The notes under the pieces were generated by a model, which was not told where the DNA came from, ran no database searches, and worked only from the letters and a program-made list of their open reading frames with translations. 64,000 nucleotides of DNA from Isoperla grammatica. Lineage: Eukaryota > Arthropoda > Insecta > Plecoptera > Perlodidae. The DNA lies in NCBI GenBank assembly GCA_945910005.1, contig OX246747.1, forward strand, positions 2,030,254 to 2,094,253. Reading direction: 5' to 3'. Of the stretch, positions 33,157-44,800 are shown in pieces. How positions within the stretch are numbered: position 1 is the stretch's first letter; every line of letters starts with the position of its first letter. The position numbers and the translations under genes are program-made.

Positions 33157-35735
33157 CTGCAACACAGACACATTCACATTCACTGTGCACATACTGATGC
33201 ATTCATTCACCCACAGGCCGCACTTTCCGCTGCAACACAGACACATTCACATTCACTGTGCACAAACTGATGCATTCATTCACCCACAGGCCGCACTTTC
33301 CGCTGCAACACAGACACATTCACATTCACTGTGCACATACTGATGCATTCATTCACCCACAGGCCGCACTTTCCGCTGCAACACAGACACATTCACATTC
33401 ACTGTGCACATACTGATGCATTCATTAACAGGCTGCACATTCCGCTGCAACACAGACACATTCACATTCACTGTGCACATACTGATGCATTCATTCACCC
33501 ACAGGCCGCACTTTCCGCTGCAACACAGACACATTCACATTCACTGTGCACATACTGATGCATTCATTCACCCACAGGCCGCACTTTCCGCTGCAACACA
33601 GACACATTCACATTCACTGTGCACAAACTGATGCATTCATTCACCCACAGGCCGCACTTTCCGCTGCAACACAGACACATTCACATTCACTGTGCACATA
33701 CTGATGCATTCATTCACCCACAGGCCGCACTTTCCGCTGCAACACAGACACATTCACATTCACTGTGCACATACTGATGCATTCATTAACAGGCTGCACA
33801 TTCCGCTGCAACACAGACACATTCACATTCACTGTGCACATACTGATGCATTCATTCACCCACAGGCCGCACTTTCCGCTGCAACACAGACACATTCACA
33901 TTCACTGTGCACATACTGATGCATTCATTCACCCACAGGCCGCACTTTCCGCTGCAACACAGACACATTCACATTCACTGTGCACATACTGATGCATTCA
34001 TTCACCCACAGGCCGCACTTTCCGCTGCAACACAGACACATTCACATTCACTGTGCACATACTGATGCATTCATTCACCCACAGGCCGCACTTTCCGCTG
34101 CAACACAGACACATTCACATTCACTGTGCACATACTGATGCATTCATTCACCCACAGGCCGCACTTTCCGCTGCAACACAGACACATTCACATTCACTGT
34201 GCACATACTGATGCATTCATTCACCCACAGGCCGCACTTTCCGCTGCAACACAGACACATTCACATTCACTGTGCACATACTGATGCATTCATTCACCCA
34301 CAGGCCGCACTTTCCGCTGCAACACAGACACATTCACATTCACTGTGCACATACTGATGCATTCATTAACAGGCTGCACATTCCGCTGCAACACAGACAC
34401 ATTCACATTCACTGTGCACATACTGATGCATTCATTCACCCACAGGCCGCACTTTCCGCTGCAACACAGACACATTCACATTCACTGTGCACATACTGAT
34501 GCATTCATTCACCCACAGGCCGCACTTTCCGCTGCAACACAGACACATTCACATTCACTGTGCACATACTGATGCATTCATTCACCCACAGGCCGCACTT
34601 TCCGCTGCAACACAGACACATTCACATTCACTGTGCACATACTGATGCATTCATTCACCCACAGGCCGCACTTTCCGCTGCAACACAGACACATTCACAT
34701 TCACTGTGCACATACTGATGCATTCATTAACAGGCTGCACATTCCGCTGCAACACAGACACATTCACATTCACTGTGCACATACTGATGCATTCATTCAC
34801 CCACAGGCCGCACTTTCCGCTGCAACACAGACACATTCACATTCACTGTGCACATACTGATGCATTTATTCACCCACAGGCCGCACTTTCCGCTGCAACA
34901 CAGACACATTCACATTCACTGCGCACAAACTGATGCATTCATTCACCCACAGGCCGCACTTTCCGCTGCAACACAGACACATTCACATTCACTGTGCACA
35001 TACTGATGCATTCATTCACCCACAGGCCGCACTTTCCGCTGCAACACAGACACATTCACATTCACTGTGCACATACTGATGCATTCATTCACCCACAGGC
35101 CGCACTTTCCGCTGCAACACAGACACATTCACATTCACTGTGCACATACTGATGCATTCATTCACCCACAGGCCGCACTTTCCGCTGCAACACAGACACA
35201 TTCACATTCACTGTGCACAAACTGATGCATTCATTCACCCACAGGCCGCACTTTCCGCTGCAACACAGACACATTCACATTCACTGTGCACATACTGATG
35301 CATTCATTCACCCACAGGCCGCACTTTCCGCTGCAACACAGACACATTCACATTCACTGTGCACATACTGATGCATTCATTCACCCACAGGCCGCACTTT
35401 CCGCTGCAACACAGACACATTCACATTCACTGTGCACATACTGATGCATTCATTCACCCACAGGCCGCACTTTCCGCTGTAACACAGACACATTCACATT
35501 CACTGTGCACATACTGATGCATTCATTCACTCACAGGCCGCACTTTCCGCTGCAACACAGACACATTCACATTCACTGTGCACAAACTGATGCATTCATT
35601 CACCCACAGGCCGCACTTTCCGCTGCAACACAGACACATTCACATTCACTGTGCACATACTGATGCATTCATTCACCCACAGGCCGCACTTTCCGCTGCA
35701 ACACAGACACATTCACATTCACTGTGCACATACAT
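33130..35735 (-). repeat. 73-bp minisatellite made from the TLDc splice acceptor, about 36 copies
   Basis: Unit AGGCCGCACTTTCCGCTGCA, then ACACAGACACATTCACATTC, ACTGTGCACATACTGATGCA and TTCATTCACCCAC (plus strand). On the transcribed minus strand each unit contains TGTCTGTGTTGCAG followed by CGGAAAGTGCGGCCTGTGG, i.e. the 3' splice site and first 19 bases of the exon at 33156. Four or more units are a 69-bp variant (ATTAACAGGCTGCACA). Blocks of 361 bp recur at 33331/33692 and 34272/34633. The AG is kept in every unit I read, including the changed GTTACAG unit near 35479. Confidence 0.95.
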
Positions 35736-35915
35736 TCATTCAATCATGCATTCATTCATTTTATTATTTTTTTATTCATTCATTCATTCATTCATTCACT
35801 TGTTCATTTATTCATTCATTCATTCATTTATTCATTCATTTATTTAGTTAATTATTTATTCTATCATTTATTCATTCATTTATTCATTCATTCATTTTTT
35901 TATTTATTCATTAAT
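35736..35915. repeat. (ATTC)n/(ATTT)n tetranucleotide repeat
   Basis: Runs straight on from the 73-bp array. The ATTC word also occurs in each 73-bp unit, so the two repeats probably grew together. Confidence 0.95.
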
Positions 35916-35924
35916 TATACTCAC

Positions 35925-36100
35925 TCCCCGCCTCCAATTGAGAGACACTCTCTCTTGGCTAGGATGAAGTTCATGTTGCATCCGGTCCACTTGAAAACTT
36001 TGAACTCGGGGGTGAAGCGGAAGAGGAAAGACTGTCCCGTGCCGAAGATGTGTTCACGATGAGTCAACTTGGGGGCGCAGGAGAGGACCGCCCCGAACAC
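35925..36100 (-). CDS. TLDc domain protein, penultimate coding exon
   Basis: Minus strand: acceptor GTTTCCTCGACAG, 176 bp, donor GGGGA followed by GTGAGT. Encodes VFGAVLSCAPKL, then the TLDc signature FGTGQSFLFRFTPEFKVFKW and TGCNMNF, ending in SIGGG. It joins in phase to the upstream exon (phase 0) and to the final exon (two bases left over). Family members have GTG(E/Q)(S/T)F(L/V)(F/Y) here. Confidence 0.93.
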
Positions 36101-37105
36101 CTGTCGAGGAAACACGTTTAGGTGTTACTGTTGCACATCATGTATGCAGGTTGGCAGACAAGACCACTAATCCCCTGTCAGGGATATCTGCCAACCCACA
36201 CTAAAAGTACCTGAACAAGTAATAGCTAAGTTATGAATAGATATAGGCCCTGCGCAAATTGGCTGGATAATGTGTGGATAGAATCCACAACTATCTTCGT
36301 GGGAGATTAGAAAGTAAACATTGAAGACATAAGGCAAATATAATGAGAGTTGTCGACATGAGGTCTTGTCTTGATCACTCAAGCAAGAACTCTTGTTGTT
36401 CGGGAACATCTAATTGTTTTATGTCTCTTCAACGTTTACTTTCAACTCTCAAATTCGTTATTACACGAAGGTAAGCTGTTGGATTCTAATATAAAATATT
36501 AGAATGTAATTCTTGTGTTTTTGTGTCCCATATATTTGCAACTTAGCTCATCGAGACGATGAGTGGATGAAATATGAATATTAAGATGTAAACGAGTAAA
36601 GGGCGAGTAGAATGGCGGGGAGGAATATACAAATTAGAAAATAAATATACAGACGCGTATTAAAGTAGGCCTAAGGCAACATTATTTGGTGTTGAATGAT
36701 GCTTGGGTGATGAAGATATAAGGAGAGGTGAAGCGCAAAGGGACAAAGGGAGGACCTCATTTCATCGCCTGTTACGATTGGGAGAGTCACCACGGGCCAG
36801 AGAAAAGACGTCGAAGTAGATTGCAGGAAAGCGGCAAGTAGCAGGAAAAGTGGGTTAACCGGTAGGTGCAGGCAGACATTGCAAGACCTTTGAGAACTTT
36901 TCGCCAGAACGTTCGTAAACATGGACGCGCTCGCTCATCAACGCGTCACACAGAACGTTCGTAAACATGGACGCGCTCGCTCATCAACGCGTCACACAGA
37001 GCGTCTTCCTGGTGTACAGACAAGTGCTCGATATTCATCGTTATCGACCCAAGCTACACGATCGTACTGCAGGGCAGGGACAACATATAAGACAGGCCAG
37101 CTCAC
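36101..37105 (-). other. TLDc gene intron
   Basis: Intron between the two upstream TLDc exons. It contains a direct duplication of 46 bp starting GAACGTTCGTAAACATGGAC (about 36907-36998, two copies) near the donor. Nothing else recognised. Confidence 0.7.
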
Positions 37106-37381
37106 GTTGCTCTCGTCGTCTCGCATGATGAGCAGAACCGGCCCTTCTATGTCCAACATCAGCCGGTAGAGTGAGTGGAGACAGAAGCCGTGTTGTGACG
37201 TAGAGAAGGCCAGCGACCAATCATGTCCCTCCGTGCAGGCCATCATGTGAGGACACAGCTTCATGCGGTGATCCTCGGTCAGGATCTCAGTCGAGCCTAT
37301 CAGGTCCGTCAGGTAGAGCCCGCTCAGAGACGTGACGCTGTTGTAGATAGCGCGGCAGAGCGCCTCGTTGATGGCCAGAAC
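37106..37381 (-). CDS. TLDc domain protein, exon with the domain start
   Basis: Minus strand: acceptor GTGTGTTGTGCAG, 276 bp (92 codons, phase 0 both sides), donor GCAAC followed by GTGAGC. Encodes LAINEALCRAIYNSVTSLSG, then a LIGSTEILTEDH stretch, DWSLAFSTSQHGFCLHSLYR and GPVLLIMRDDES. These match the TLDc opening (W.L.YST..HG.SL..LYR.M....PVLL.I.D). The N-terminal rest of the protein is not identified. The domain resembles OXR1/NCOA7/TLDC2 more than TBC1D24 or MEAK7, but the exact orthologue is open, so no symbol is given. Confidence 0.9.
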
Positions 37382-37642
37382 CTGCACAACACACAGATAT
37401 AGTTAATTCTCTCGGGTGTTGTAGACCTCCAGTCAGTCCGCCATGTAAACAAGGTCAATATAAGATTATTGCAGGAGTCAACCTTGCTCTGACCCCACAA
37501 ACACCCATTAAGATGTAACGAGTCCCCAGGTCTAAGTGCTGTAATGAGTCAATGAGCGAACAAATGCGTTATCTCGCAAATAGTCTTGTATTAGAAGCGA
37601 GATACAGATGTACAACACATCAAAGCCAGTGAGGCGGATTGC

Positions 37643-38080
37643 ACATGACATTGTGGCACCCGGTATGTGAATACACCCTATTGTAACAATCAACTACCAA
37701 TCACATGACATTGTGGCACCCGTTATGTGAATACACCCTATTGTAACAATCAACTACCAATCACATGACATTGTGGCACCCGGTATGTGAATACACCCTA
37801 TTGTAACAATCAACTACCAATCACATGACATTGTGGCACCCGTTATGTGAATACACCCTATTGTAACAATCAACTACCAATCACATGACATTGTGGCACC
37901 CGTTATGTGAATACACCCTATTGTAACAATCAACTACCAATCACATGACATTGTGGCACCCGGTATGTGAATACACCCTATTGTAACAATCAACTACCAA
38001 TCACAAGACATTGTAGCACCCGGTATGGCTGCCATGCGCATTATGTGAATACACCCTATTGTAACAATGAACTACCAATC
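37643..38080. repeat. 60-bp tandem repeat, about 6.5 copies
   Basis: Unit starts CACATGACATTGTGGCACCC and ends CAATCAACTACCAAT. Copies differ mainly at GGTATG/GTTATG. The last copy has an insertion (GCTGCCATGCGC). Lies in the intron or upstream region of the TLDc gene. Confidence 0.95.
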
Positions 38081-38140
38081 ATCGTCAGATTTTGATATCG
38101 TGAAATGCATGCATAGACTTACATACTGTTTTCTGCTGGT

Positions 38141-41100
38141 ACGAGCCGGTACGCCTAGCGGCTACACAACAGACGTACCGATAAAAGCCAAAGCTTCACA
38201 CTATAGCCGGTACGCCTAGAGGCTAACACAACAGACGTACCGATAAAAGCCAAAGCTTCACACTATAGCCGGTACGCTTAGCGGCTAACACAACAGACGT
38301 ACCGATAAAAGCCAAAGCTTCACACTATAGCCGGTACGCCTAGCGGCTAACACAACAGACGTACCGATAAAAGCCGAAGCTTCACACTATAGCCAGTACG
38401 CCTGGAGGCTTACACAACAGACGTACCGATAAAAGCCAAAGCTTCACACTATAGCCGGTACGCCTAGCGGCTAACACAACAGACGTACCGATAAAAGCCA
38501 AAGCTTCACACTATATAGCCAGTACGCCTAGCGGCTAACACAACAGACGTACCGATAAAAGCCAAAGCTTCACACTATAGCCGGTACGCTTAGCGGCTAA
38601 CACAACAGACGTACCGATAAAAGCCAAAGCTTCACACTATAGCCGGTACGCTTAGAGGCTAACACAACAGACGTACCGATAAAAGCCAAAGCTTCACACT
38701 ATAGCCAGTACGCCTAGCGGCTAACACAACAGACGTACCGATAAAAGCCAAAGCTTGACACTATAGCCGGTACGCTTAGAGGCTAACACAACAGACGTAC
38801 CGATAAAAGCCAAAGCTTCACACTATAGCCGGTACGCCTGGAGGCTAACACAACAGACGTACCGATAAAAGCCAAAGCTTCACACTATAGCCGGTACGCC
38901 TAGCGGCTAACACAACAGACGTACCGATAAAAGCCAAAGCTTGACACTATAGCCGGTACGCTTAGCGGCTAACACAACAGACGTACCGATAAAAGCCAAA
39001 GCTTCACACTATAGCCAGTACGCCTAGCGGCTAACACAACAGACGTACCGATAAAAGCCAAAGCTTCACACTATAGCCGGTACGCTTAGAGGCTAACACA
39101 ACAGACGTACCGATAAAAGCCAAAGCTTCACACTATAGCCGGTACGCCTGGAGGCTAACACAACAGACGTACCGATAAAAGCCAAAGCTTCACACTATAG
39201 CCGGTACGCCTAGCGGCTAACACAACAGACGTACCGATAAAAGCCAAAGCTTGACACTATAGCCGGTACGCTTAGCGGCTAACACAACAGACGTACCGAT
39301 AAAAGCCAAAGCTTCACACTATAGCCAGTACGCCTGGAGGCTAACACAACAGACGTACCGATAAAAGCCAAAGCTTGACACTATAGCCGGTACGCTTAGC
39401 GGCTAACACAACAGACGTACCGATAAAAGCCAAAGCTTCACACTATAGCCAGTACGCTTAGCGGCTAACACAACAGACGTACCGATAAAAGCCAAAGCTT
39501 CACACTATAGCCAGTACGCCTGGAGGCTAACACAACAGACGTACCGATAAAAGCCAAAGCTTCACACTATAGCCAGTACGCCTAGCGGCTAACACAACAG
39601 ACGTACCGATAAAAGCCAAAGCTTCACACTATAGCCGGTACGCCTAGCGGCTAACACAACAGACGTACCGATAAAAGCCAAAGCTTCACACTATAGCCGG
39701 TACGCTTAGAGGCTAACACAACAGACGTACCGATAAAAGCCAAAGCTTCACACTATAGCCGGTACGCCTAGCGGCTAACACAACAGACGTACCGATAAAA
39801 GCCAAAGCTTCACACTATAGCCAGTACGCCTAGCGGCTAACACAACAGACGTACCGATAAAAGCCAAAGCTTCACACTATAGCCAGTACGCCTGGAGGCT
39901 AACACAACAGACGTACCGATAAAAGCCAAAGCTTCACACTATAGCCGGTACGCCTAGCGGCTAACACAACAGACGTACCGATAAAAGCCAAAGCTTCACA
40001 CTATAGCCGGTACGCCTAGCGGCTAACACAACAGACGTACCGATAAAAGCCAAAGCTTCACACTATAGCCGGTACGCTTAGAGGCTAACACAACAGACGT
40101 ACCGATAAAAGCCAAAGCTTCACACTATAGCCGGTACGCCTAGCGGCTAACACAACAGACGTACCGATAAAAGCCAAAGCTTCACACTATAGCCGGTACG
40201 CCTAGCGGCTAACACAACAGACGTACCGATAAAAGCCAAAGCTTCACACTATAGCCGGTACGCCTAGCGGCTAACACAACAGACGTACCGATGAAAGCCA
40301 AAGCTTGACACTATAGCCGGTACGCCTGGAGGCTAACACAACAGACGTACCGATAAAAGCCAAAGCTTCACACTATAGCCGGTACGCCTAGCGGCTAACA
40401 CAACAGACGTACCGATAAAAGCCAAAGCTTCACACTATAGCCGGTACGCCTAGCGGCTAACACAACAAAGGTACCGATAAAAGCCAAAGCTTCACACTAT
40501 AGCCGGTACGCTTAGAGGCTAACACAACAGACGTACCGATAAAAGCCAAAGCTTCACACTATAGCCGGTACGCCTAGCGGCTAACACAACAGACGTACCG
40601 ATAAAAGCCAAAGCTTCACACTATAGCCAGTACGCCTAGCGGCTAACACAACAGACGTACCGATAAAAGCCAAAGCTTCACACTATAGCCAGTACGCCTG
40701 GAGGCTAACACAACAGACGTACCGATAAAAGCCAAAGCTTCACACTATAGCCGGTACGCCTAGCGGCTAACACAACAGACGTACCGATAAAAGCCAAAGC
40801 TTCACACTATAGCCGGTACGCCTAGCGGCTAACACAACAGACGTACCGATAAAAGCCAAAGCTTCACACTATAGCCGGTACGCTTAGAGGCTAACACAAC
40901 AGACGTACCGATAAAAGCCAAAGCTTCACACTATAGCCGGTACGCCTAGCGGCTAACACAACAGACGTACCGATAAAAGCCAAAGCTTCACACTATAGCC
41001 GGTACGCCTAGAGGCTAACACAACAGACGTACCGATAAAAGCCAAAGCTTCACACTATAGCCGGTACGCCTAGCGGCTAACACAACAGACGTACCGATAA

Positions 41101-41181
41101 AAGCCAAAGCTTCACACTATAGCCGGTACGCCTAGCGGCTAACACAACAGACGTACCGATAAAAGCCAAAGCTTCACACTA
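38141..41181. repeat. 62-bp tandem repeat, about 49 copies
   Basis: Unit starts AGCCGGTACGCCTAGCGGCT and continues through CAGACGTACCGATAAAAGCC to CAAAGCTTCACACTAT. Every unit has a HindIII word (AAGCTT) and a short GGTACG...CGTACC inverted pair. Variant letters (CCTAGC/CTTAGA/CCTGGA, CTTCAC/CTTGAC) recur in patterns, suggesting multi-unit duplication steps. Confidence 0.97.
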
Positions 41182-41199
41182 TCTGTCACATAGCTGTTG

Positions 41200-41245
41200 A
41201 GTACGTCGTTAAACACCACCAATCAATCAATACAATTCTTTTTTT
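41200..41245 (+). mobile_element. SINE 3' tail
   Basis: GTACGTCGTTAAACACCACC followed by AATCAATCAATA, a tail type common in invertebrate tRNA-SINEs. The body is not recognisable; it abuts the last 62-bp unit. Confidence 0.5.
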
Positions 41246-41282
41246 TAGAAACCTACGCTAGCGCCACCTGTCGAGAGTTGGC

Positions 41283-41729
41283 TTGCACTTGACAAATGCA
41301 GACAAACATTTCAATATGGCTATGTTTTACTTAAGATTACAAACTAGGGTAATAGTTAGGGCCCTTGTTGTAATCTTTGGTTTAACATTGAAAATAGGTG
41401 GGTTTAAACTTAGAGATACGTGTTTATATAAAGCTTGTTTCTTCCAAAAAATGGTTTTACAAGATCATTTGATCCTTACAGAATGTATCAAGATATCCGA
41501 ATGGTTGAATCAGTTGAATCATTGGCAATTTAATATGTCAACAAACGAAGCTCTGAGGACTGTTCTGCATGGGTTTGAATGGGATTGCAGACATCATTCT
41601 TACTGTTTGTCTGCAGGGAATGAGAGATGCGCTGCGCATGTGGTTCTGCGCAATCACGCCACGCAGAAGATTATCGTTACCAAAGATAGTAAGATATACC
41701 CTGTGATCGTTACTAACGCTATTGGCTGA
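41283..41729 (+). other. Open frame of unknown status
   Basis: 148-codon frame beginning MHLTNADKHFNMAMFYLRL, without a domain I recognise. Composition is unremarkable, no splice sites or neighbours support it, and it is probably a chance frame or part of an old mobile element. TAACCAC repeats follow at about 41797-41830. Confidence 0.15.
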
Positions 41730-42486
41730 TTTGTGTGGCGGACCGCGTGGAAAACACTCAAAGTGAGGGTGTGTTCCAACTTGATTTTCGCTTGCTAACC
41801 ACTAACCACTAACCACTAACCACTAACCTGCTACACACTAAACGCTTACAGCTTTTGGCACGCTACTAATAATACTATATACTAAGTTTATTGTTAATAA
41901 TACTAAGCTAATACTAAGTTTATTGTTATTAATCATCTAATGTAAATAAATACGATAATAATTTTTCCACTCACTGGTTGCAGGGTATTTTCCTAACCTT
42001 AAAGTATCAGCTGTGATGGCTGGTATCCACCATCTTGGTTTAGTGGGTTAATTGGTTTCGTAGTGTACACTTTCGGCCAGTACCCACTACTACTAACCAC
42101 TAGCCAAATAAGAAGCATTGGTCGCCTGCTTGTGACGTCACTTCCTTTCGATTAGTATAACTAAGCTTAGTCTACTACTTAAATCGTCAAGTTGGCCAAC
42201 ACACCCTGAGTATTGTCTGCGTGATAACTTCCATGAATAGCTTCCTTATGTTGTTAATTTCAAACCATGACATGGGTGAGACAGGTTGAAAATAAAAAAA
42301 AATTGCTATAGCACAAGACTCAATTCCAAAAATAGCCCTGTGGCCGTGTTTTGTTTCGGACAAACATTGAATATGCACCAATCAAAGAAAGATATAACAA
42401 TGCTGTTCACTAGCAACACATTGTTTGTCCACAATGGAAGGCCCATCTACTTGCAAAGCGAGTGTCTCCATTAGACCTTTATAAAC

Positions 42487-42843
42487 CCTGGCAATAGCTG
42501 GGCCTGGCAATAGCTGGGCCTGGCAATAGCTGGGCCTGGCAATAGCTGAGCCTGGCAATAGCTGGGCCTGGCAATAGCTGAGCCTGGCAATAGCTGGGCC
42601 TGGCAATAGCTGGGCCTGGCAATAGCTGAGCCTGGCAATAGCGATGGGCCTGGCAATAGCTGAGCCTGGCAATAGCTGAGCCTGGCAATAGCTGAGCCTG
42701 GCAATAGCTGGGCCTGGCAATAGCTGGGCCTGGCAATAGCTGGGCCTGGCAATAGCTGAGCCTGGCAATAGCTGAGCCTGGCAATAGCTGGGCCTGGCAA
42801 TAGCTGGGCCTGGCAATAGCTGGGCCTGGTAATAGCTGGGCCA
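42487..42843. repeat. 16-bp minisatellite, about 22 copies
   Basis: Unit CCTGGCAATAGCTGGG with a G/A variant (GGGCC/GAGCC). One unit has a GCGAT insertion near 42640. All minus-strand phases stay open; I treat them as noncoding. Confidence 0.95.
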
Positions 42844-42942
42844 TGTCGTAGACAAGGGAGGGCAACTGGGCAACCACCACTAGTTGGAAATCAGTTATTA
42901 TAGATTATTATTTTTATTTTTAATTATTGTGATAATACTCAC

Positions 42943-43106
42943 TCGAGCCTTGTGTTTGAATAGCTTGATGAGAAACATATTGTTCCTTAGTTAAAGCTTT
43001 CCCCCACGCAGCAACCACGGACGGGAACGAAACAAAAGTCTCAACCATCGGTGGCTCCGAGGTCAACTTGGCAACTGCGCCACACAGCGTCTCGGCCAAC
43101 TTCTTA
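42943..43106 (-). CDS. Possible coding exon next to the 63/64-bp array
   Basis: The minus strand is open from about 43106 (CACTATAAG as a weak acceptor) to a good donor GGCTCGA followed by GTGAGT at 42942. It encodes KKLAETLCGAVAKLTSEPPM, then VETFVSFPSVVAAWGKALTK and EQYVSHQAIQTQGS. It looks protein-like but matches no family I know. It could be an upstream exon of the TLDc gene, but its donor phase (one base left) does not fit the acceptor at 37381 (phase 0), so a further exon would be needed. Confidence 0.3.
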
Positions 43107-44447
43107 TAGTGTCACTCGATGGCTGCTCAACTTGGCAACTGCGCCTCACAGCGTCTCGGCCAACTTCTTATAGTGTCACTCGATGGCTGCTCAACTTGGC
43201 AACTGCGCCTCACAGCGTCTCGGCAACTTCTTATAGTGTCACTCGATGGCTGCTCAGCTTGGCAACTGCGCCTCACAGCGTCTCGGCCAACTTCTTATAG
43301 TGTCACTCGATGGCTGCTCAACTTGGCAACTGCGCCTCACAGCGTCTCGGCCAACTTCTTATAGTGTCACTCGATGGCTGCTCAACTTGGCAACTGCGCC
43401 TCACAGCGTCTCGGCAACTTCTTATAGTGTCACTCGATGGCTGCTCAGCTTGGCAACTGCGCCTCACAGCGTCTCGGCCAACTTCTTATAGTGTCACTCG
43501 ATGGCTGCTCAACTTGGCAACTGCGCCTCACAGCGTCTCGGCCAACTTCTTATAGTGTCACTCGATGGCTGCTCAGCTTGGCAACTGCGCCTCACAGCGT
43601 CTCGGCCAACTTCTTATAGTGTCACTCGATGGCTGCTCAACTTGGCAACTGCGCCTCACAGCGTCTCGGCAACTTCTTATAGTGTCACTCGATGGCTGCT
43701 CAACTTGGCAACTGCGCCACACAGCGTCTCGGCAACTTCTTATAGTGTCACTCGATGGCTGCTCAACTTGGCAACTGCGCCTCACAGCGTCTCGGCAACT
43801 TCTTATAGTGTCACTTGATGGCTGCTCAACTTGGCAACTGCGCCTCACAGCGTCTCGGCAACTTCTTATAGTGTCACTCGATGGCTGCTCAACTTGGCAA
43901 CTGCGCCTCACAGCGTCTCGGCAACTTCTTATAGTGTCACTCGATGGCTGCTTAACTTGGCAACTGCGCCTCACAGCGTCTCGGCAACTTCTTATAGTGT
44001 CACTTGATGGCTGCTCAACTTGGCAACTGCGCCACACAGCGTCTCGGCAACTTCTTATAGTGTCACTCGATGGCTGCTCAACTTGGCAACTGCGCCTCAC
44101 AGCGTCTCGGCAACTTCTTATAGTGTCACTCGATGGCTGCTCAACTTGGCAACTGCGCCTCACAGCGTCTCGGCAACTTCTTATAGTGTCACTCGATGGC
44201 TGCTCAACTTGGCAACTGCGCCTCACAGCGTCTCGGCAACTTCTTATAGTGTCACTCGATGGCTGCTCAACTTGGCAACTGCGCCACACAGCGTCTCGGC
44301 AACTTCTTATAGTGTCACTCGATGGCTGCTCAACTTGGCAACTGCGCCTCACAGCGTCTCGGCAACTTCTTATAGTGTCACTCGATGGCTGCTCAACTTG
44401 GCAACTGCGCCTCAAGGCGTCTCGGCCAACTTCTTATAGTGTCTTAT
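43050..44447. repeat. 63/64-bp tandem repeat, about 22 copies
   Basis: Unit starts ACTTCTTATAGTGTCACTCG and continues ATGGCTGCTCAACTTGGCAA to GCGTCTCGGCCA. The 63-bp form lacks one C in GGCC. The 63-bp stretch (about 43620-44415) therefore stays open in several phases. The unit overlaps the first about 40 bases of the exon candidate at 43106. Confidence 0.96.
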
Positions 44448-44800
44448 CGTGACCAAGTAAAGTTCTTCTGTAGTGAAATGAGTTTAGATACGGTTATTGC
44501 TTGTCCTGCGTCGTGTTAGGCCGCACACGGCTCACGTCACAGCCATTCGTACTTCCGGCATTGCCAACTGCTGCGTAATACAGCGATTAACCTTGCGTGG
44601 TACGATGATTGATTTAGGAATATATAAATAGAGTTTGTTTTATTTTAAGAGTAGGGAAGTGTCAACAGAGTTCAGTAGTGGTAAAACATGTATGTATTCC
44701 TTTTTTGTTTACAAATAGTAGGAATTTCTTTTTTTAGATTTAAATTTATTGTTTTGATTTTCTCGCTATGTTATAAAGAACGATCTGTGGCATTAATTGA
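44448..44800. other. Noncoding spacer
   Basis: AT-rich sequence between two arrays; nothing recognised. Confidence 0.4.

Noticed and set aside
33071..35851. Series of 61-90 codon frames in the 73-bp array
   Set aside because: The period is not divisible by three, so each frame ends within three units; the array is intronic to the TLDc gene.
41283..41729. 148-codon protein gene
   Set aside because: No domain, no splice context and no sign of coding constraint; kept only as a low-confidence open frame.
42382..42480. Minus-strand exon next to the 16-bp array (VYKGLMETLALQVDG)
   Set aside because: The apparent acceptor CCAG lies in the repeat and the phase needed by either neighbour meets a stop; no family match.
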